From the NCBI GenBank assembly GCA_963995525.1, contig OZ023206.1:69038723-69102722 (forward strand): a stretch of DNA of 64,000 nt, given 5' to 3'. A program made the translations under genes and the position numbers. The notes beneath the pieces are model-generated. The model saw only the letters and a list, made by a program, of their open reading frames with translations. It ran no database searches and was not told the DNA's origin. Shown piece after piece: positions 61,301 to 64,000 of this stretch. The stretch comes from Escarpia spicata. Taxonomy: Eukaryota > Annelida > Polychaeta > Sabellida > Siboglinidae. Numbering within the stretch: the first letter of the stretch is position 1; each line of letters begins with the position of its first letter.

Positions 61301-61745
61301 CATGGAGGCAAAAGAAGACATTTACTTTATATATAGCATGATCTGATCTAGTACGCGATACATCTAACACAAGATGAATAGCTCAAAGGTAAGTTTTTTG
61401 CTAAGTATAGCTATTTAGGCAAAAAACCCGCGACCTTGACCTTGGATGATGACGAAAACCTCTTCAATCGATCGGACAAACCAAAAACTATCACAATTCA
61501 TACCAAACTCATCGGAATCGGCCTATTATTATCTGAGACAGGGTTTTACCCTATACTGACGGCGGCCATTTTGGATTTATATGCTAATCTATTAAACGTA
61601 TTCAAGAATGACTCTAAAAACATGGAATTTACTTAAAATTTTGATTGAAAAAATAACAATAAATCAGGCATTGCTTCACATTTCAAACATACTGACGATA
61701 TAATTAATGACCCTGATCAAATTTCGAATACATTTTGTAATTTTT
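61301..61745. other. Intergenic, nothing recognised
   Basis: Short frames only. No family resemblance. Confidence 0.4.
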
Positions 61746-61746
61746 G

Positions 61747-62060
61747 GCGGAGCGCAGTAGCGCAGCGGTAAGAGCTCCGGAATATCGACTGAAAGAACGC
61801 GGCTTCGAATCCTGTGCGGCGGGGCAAATTCGTTTACTCTACTTTGTTTCAGTTCACTCAGCTGTATGAATGAGTACCTGGCTACAGACAGTGGTGGATA
61901 TTTGTGTACGAATAGCCTTCGCGCATTAATTGCAGCGTGGCTTAATGCTTCCCAGAGAAGTCGAAATGGTGTTCTATTGAACAGGTCTGCCAGAGAGTAA
62001 AGTGTAAAGCACTTTGAGTAGTCCTGATGACTGGATATTGTGCTATATAAGAACTTACCT
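61747..62060 (+). mobile_element. tRNA-headed SINE, best copy
   Basis: The head carries an A-box-like AGTAGCGCAGCGGTAAGAGC and B box GGCTTCGAATCC. The body runs GTATGAATGAGTACCTGGCT to CAGGTCTGCCAGAGAGTAAA, and the tail is GTGTAAAGCACTTTGAG to GCTATATAAGAAC, then T-rich DNA. The internal pol III promoter looks intact. Copies are at 46405-46725 (minus) and 54998-55185 (minus, truncated). Confidence 0.88.
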
Positions 62061-62169
62061 ACCTTTTACTTTTTTTTATAGAAATGTTGGTCCAAACCAC
62101 GCACATGCAATACCTCAATCTAAAAAGCAATTTACAGCATACCTTCAGAATTGCACTATACAAAATCTA

Positions 62170-63475
62170 AATAGTTTTTTATGAGCCCAACCGATGAAAA
62201 TGAGATCAGACAAATTATAATGCCTATTCAACCTAAGAAATGACAATCTGAGTCCGCTTGCTCTAAAACTATTCGGTGAGCAAATAGCTCTACCAATAAC
62301 TATTTTAATAAACAAGACAATAGTTGAGGGAATAGTGTTTGGCTTAATTGAATATTGTTTTTAAGTCAAAGTTTTTATTTAACTTAAAAAAGCTATGAAA
62401 GAAAAACTCGGTCCTTAATGTTTTCTTGGATCTGAGTAAAACATTCGATACAATTCATTACCAAATCTTATTACATAATCTTGAATATTATGGAATAAGG
62501 GGTACTCCACTCAAATGGTTTAAGAGTTATCTCTCAAACCGGAAACAATATATTACATTCAATAATAGTGATTCGCTTCAGCGAGATATCACATACGGTG
62601 TCCCCGAGGGATCTATCCTCGGTCCGCTCTTGTTCATCTTGTACACAATTGGCCTTCCTTTTTGTGTACACAAAAATGCAAAACTATATTATTTGCTGAT
62701 GACACTACTATATAGAACATTGAAAAACAAATAAATAATATACATGAAGATATGAATAACGAACTAAACGTATTAGCTGACTGGTTTCGTGCGAATAAAT
62801 ATCCTTAAATGTTTCCAAGACAAAATGCATGTTATTTAGTAGATCCCGTTCTCCTCAGGGGGAAGAATTACTCCTAACAATGTCTAATAAAATAATTCAG
62901 CATATAAAATGTGTAAAATTTCTAAGCCATCATATTGATGAAAGACTTGATTGGCAGGAACACGTAAATGTTCGCCAAAATAAACTAACCAGTGCTTTAT
63001 ACGCAATTAATAAAGTTAACCGCTATCTTCCTGTTTCTGCCCTTAAAACAATTCATTATACTTAGTTAACCCCTACTTGACATACGGAATCACCTTGTGG
63101 GGATTCACATGCAAAACTCATATCACAAAATTATTTATTATGCAAAAAATGTGTTCGTTCCATACTTAAACAAATTACTGGGAACACGCGCACCCCCTCT
63201 TTATGTGCCTAAGTTTAATAAAATTGCAAGATATATATGAAATTGAAGTTGGACAATTTATGTATAATTATGTTCACAGGAGCCTATCACATGCTTTATC
63301 CGATACTGTTACATTTACCCGTGACATACACACCACCGGAACTACAGAAACTTCACATATACGTTCTTTCACCACTTCTTCAAACAGTTTGTTATGTAAA
63401 GGTCCGTTGATCTGGAATACATTTCCAACTATCATTCAAAACAAAAACAAACTAAGTGTGTATTATCACTAAAAG
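62170..63475 (+). mobile_element. CR1-like LINE, decayed
   Basis: The plus strand: a finger remnant (PTDENEIRQIIMPIQPKK) near 62180, then MDLSKTFDTIHYQILLHNLE (62426), GTPLKWFKSYLSNRKQYITF and YGVPEGSILGPLLFILY. A frame change at the palm leaves YYLLMTLLY, the shifted YADDT region. Then NELNVLADWFRANK, CVKFLSHHIDERLDWQEHV, and the C-terminal frame 63203-63472. E replaces Q in the PQG motif. Several stops; inactive. A deletion near 62290-62420 removes part of the fingers. Confidence 0.82.
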
Positions 63476-64000
63476 CAATTGTTGTAAGTAGGTATGAAGT
63501 TCTAGCAGAACCTTAATTCATTACGAAACACCTGTTCATGCGTGTAAGCATATTCTAGTCATTATTGGCGGTTGGGATCACCAAATGTTTACTATACAAT
63601 TTAATTGAACATTTAGTATTTAATATTGTTGCTGTTACATTTTACATATCTGATCTATTATAGACACTTTATCAACAGGCTACACATTAAATTATTATTA
63701 CATTGTTTACACACCTGTTTGTGGGGTTGACAGCGACAAGTTCATTTAATAAGTAGGCCTACTTATTTTATATTATTATCATTTAAACCAACTGGTTACA
63801 GCCTTAATTGGCTTCGCTGTCAGCCTGGAATCGTATATTATATCACCAATTGTTATACTTGTTTGATTATGTTTGTATGTATGATTTATGCGATTCAAAA
63901 AATTAAACTCTATCTCTATTTATCTAGCCGAATATGTAGCGTGCCAATGCGTGGAACCGGATAATATTGTTTTTACTTGCTGTGAAAGTGTGTTAGGAAA
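63476..64000. other. AT-rich stretch, probable LINE 3' UTR and flank
   Basis: No coding frame. The stretch TAATTGGCTTCGCTGTCAGC to AATTAAACTCTATCTCTATT (63810-63925) has the look of a LINE 3' UTR end, but no second copy is in the window to confirm it. Confidence 0.35.

Noticed and set aside
61747..61830. Free-standing tRNA gene
   Set aside because: The A and B boxes are followed by a SINE body and tail that recur at 46405-46725. No cloverleaf with matched acceptor ends was found.

Overview
The window looks like nuclear DNA of an aquatic invertebrate animal. It is AT-rich, its genes are split by introns or scattered as degraded copies, and it is dense in animal-type transposable elements: several non-LTR (LINE) families, a Ty3/gypsy-like LTR element, tRNA-headed SINEs, foldback/MITE elements and many microsatellites. 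The phylum cannot be fixed from sequence alone; a lophotrochozoan such as a mollusc, or an invertebrate deuterostome, would fit.

Layout. (1) 1-32.3 kb is built from three diverged copies of one segmental duplication that carries a CYLD-like gene. Unit 1 (about 3.3-16.9 kb) holds a minus-strand first exon resembling lipase maturation factor 1 and a broken CYLD-like copy. It has been inflated by a LINE that contains a nested gypsy-like LTR retrotransposon, by an inverted LINE-derived repeat, and by another LINE. Unit 2 (about 19.6-27 kb) holds a degenerate copy of the LMF1-like exon, a 1.1-kb foldback element and the only intact CYLD-like gene (24568-26838, 756 aa, one coding exon). Unit 3 (about 27-32.3 kb) holds a heavily deleted CYLD-like copy and a deletion derivative of an endonuclease/RT LINE. 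The intact CYLD-like protein keeps three CAP-Gly domains, the USP fold and the B-box zinc ligands, but all three catalytic triad positions appear substituted, so it is predicted to be a pseudo-deubiquitinase.

(2) 34.0-42.3 kb carries two tandem paralogues of a small, probably secreted, cysteine-rich protein made of a single PLAT/LH2 domain. They are only recognisable after splicing; exon borders and intron phases match between the copies. Copy 2 can be assembled completely as three exons (signal-peptide exon, PLAT N-half, PLAT C-half; 155 aa). Its introns hold a 13-copy 28-bp minisatellite, a foldback element and a roughly 570-bp (TG)n tract that begins about a dozen bases after a splice donor.

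(3) 42.4-51.3 kb is mostly LINE debris on the minus strand, including a second nested LINE-in-LINE, plus a SINE. (4) 52-61.3 kb holds four degraded members of an uncharacterised multicopy family (N-terminal Cys pairs, a GCDTTS/GKK-type motif, Cys-rich tail). They sit around a large inverted duplication with arms of about 1.46 and 1.77 kb and a 1.2-kb spacer. (5) 61.7-63.5 kb is a SINE followed by a LINE on the plus strand.

There is no operon logic. The story is repeated local duplication, decay of most copies, and transposons landing in duplicated units where the sister copies show the unfilled or differently filled site.
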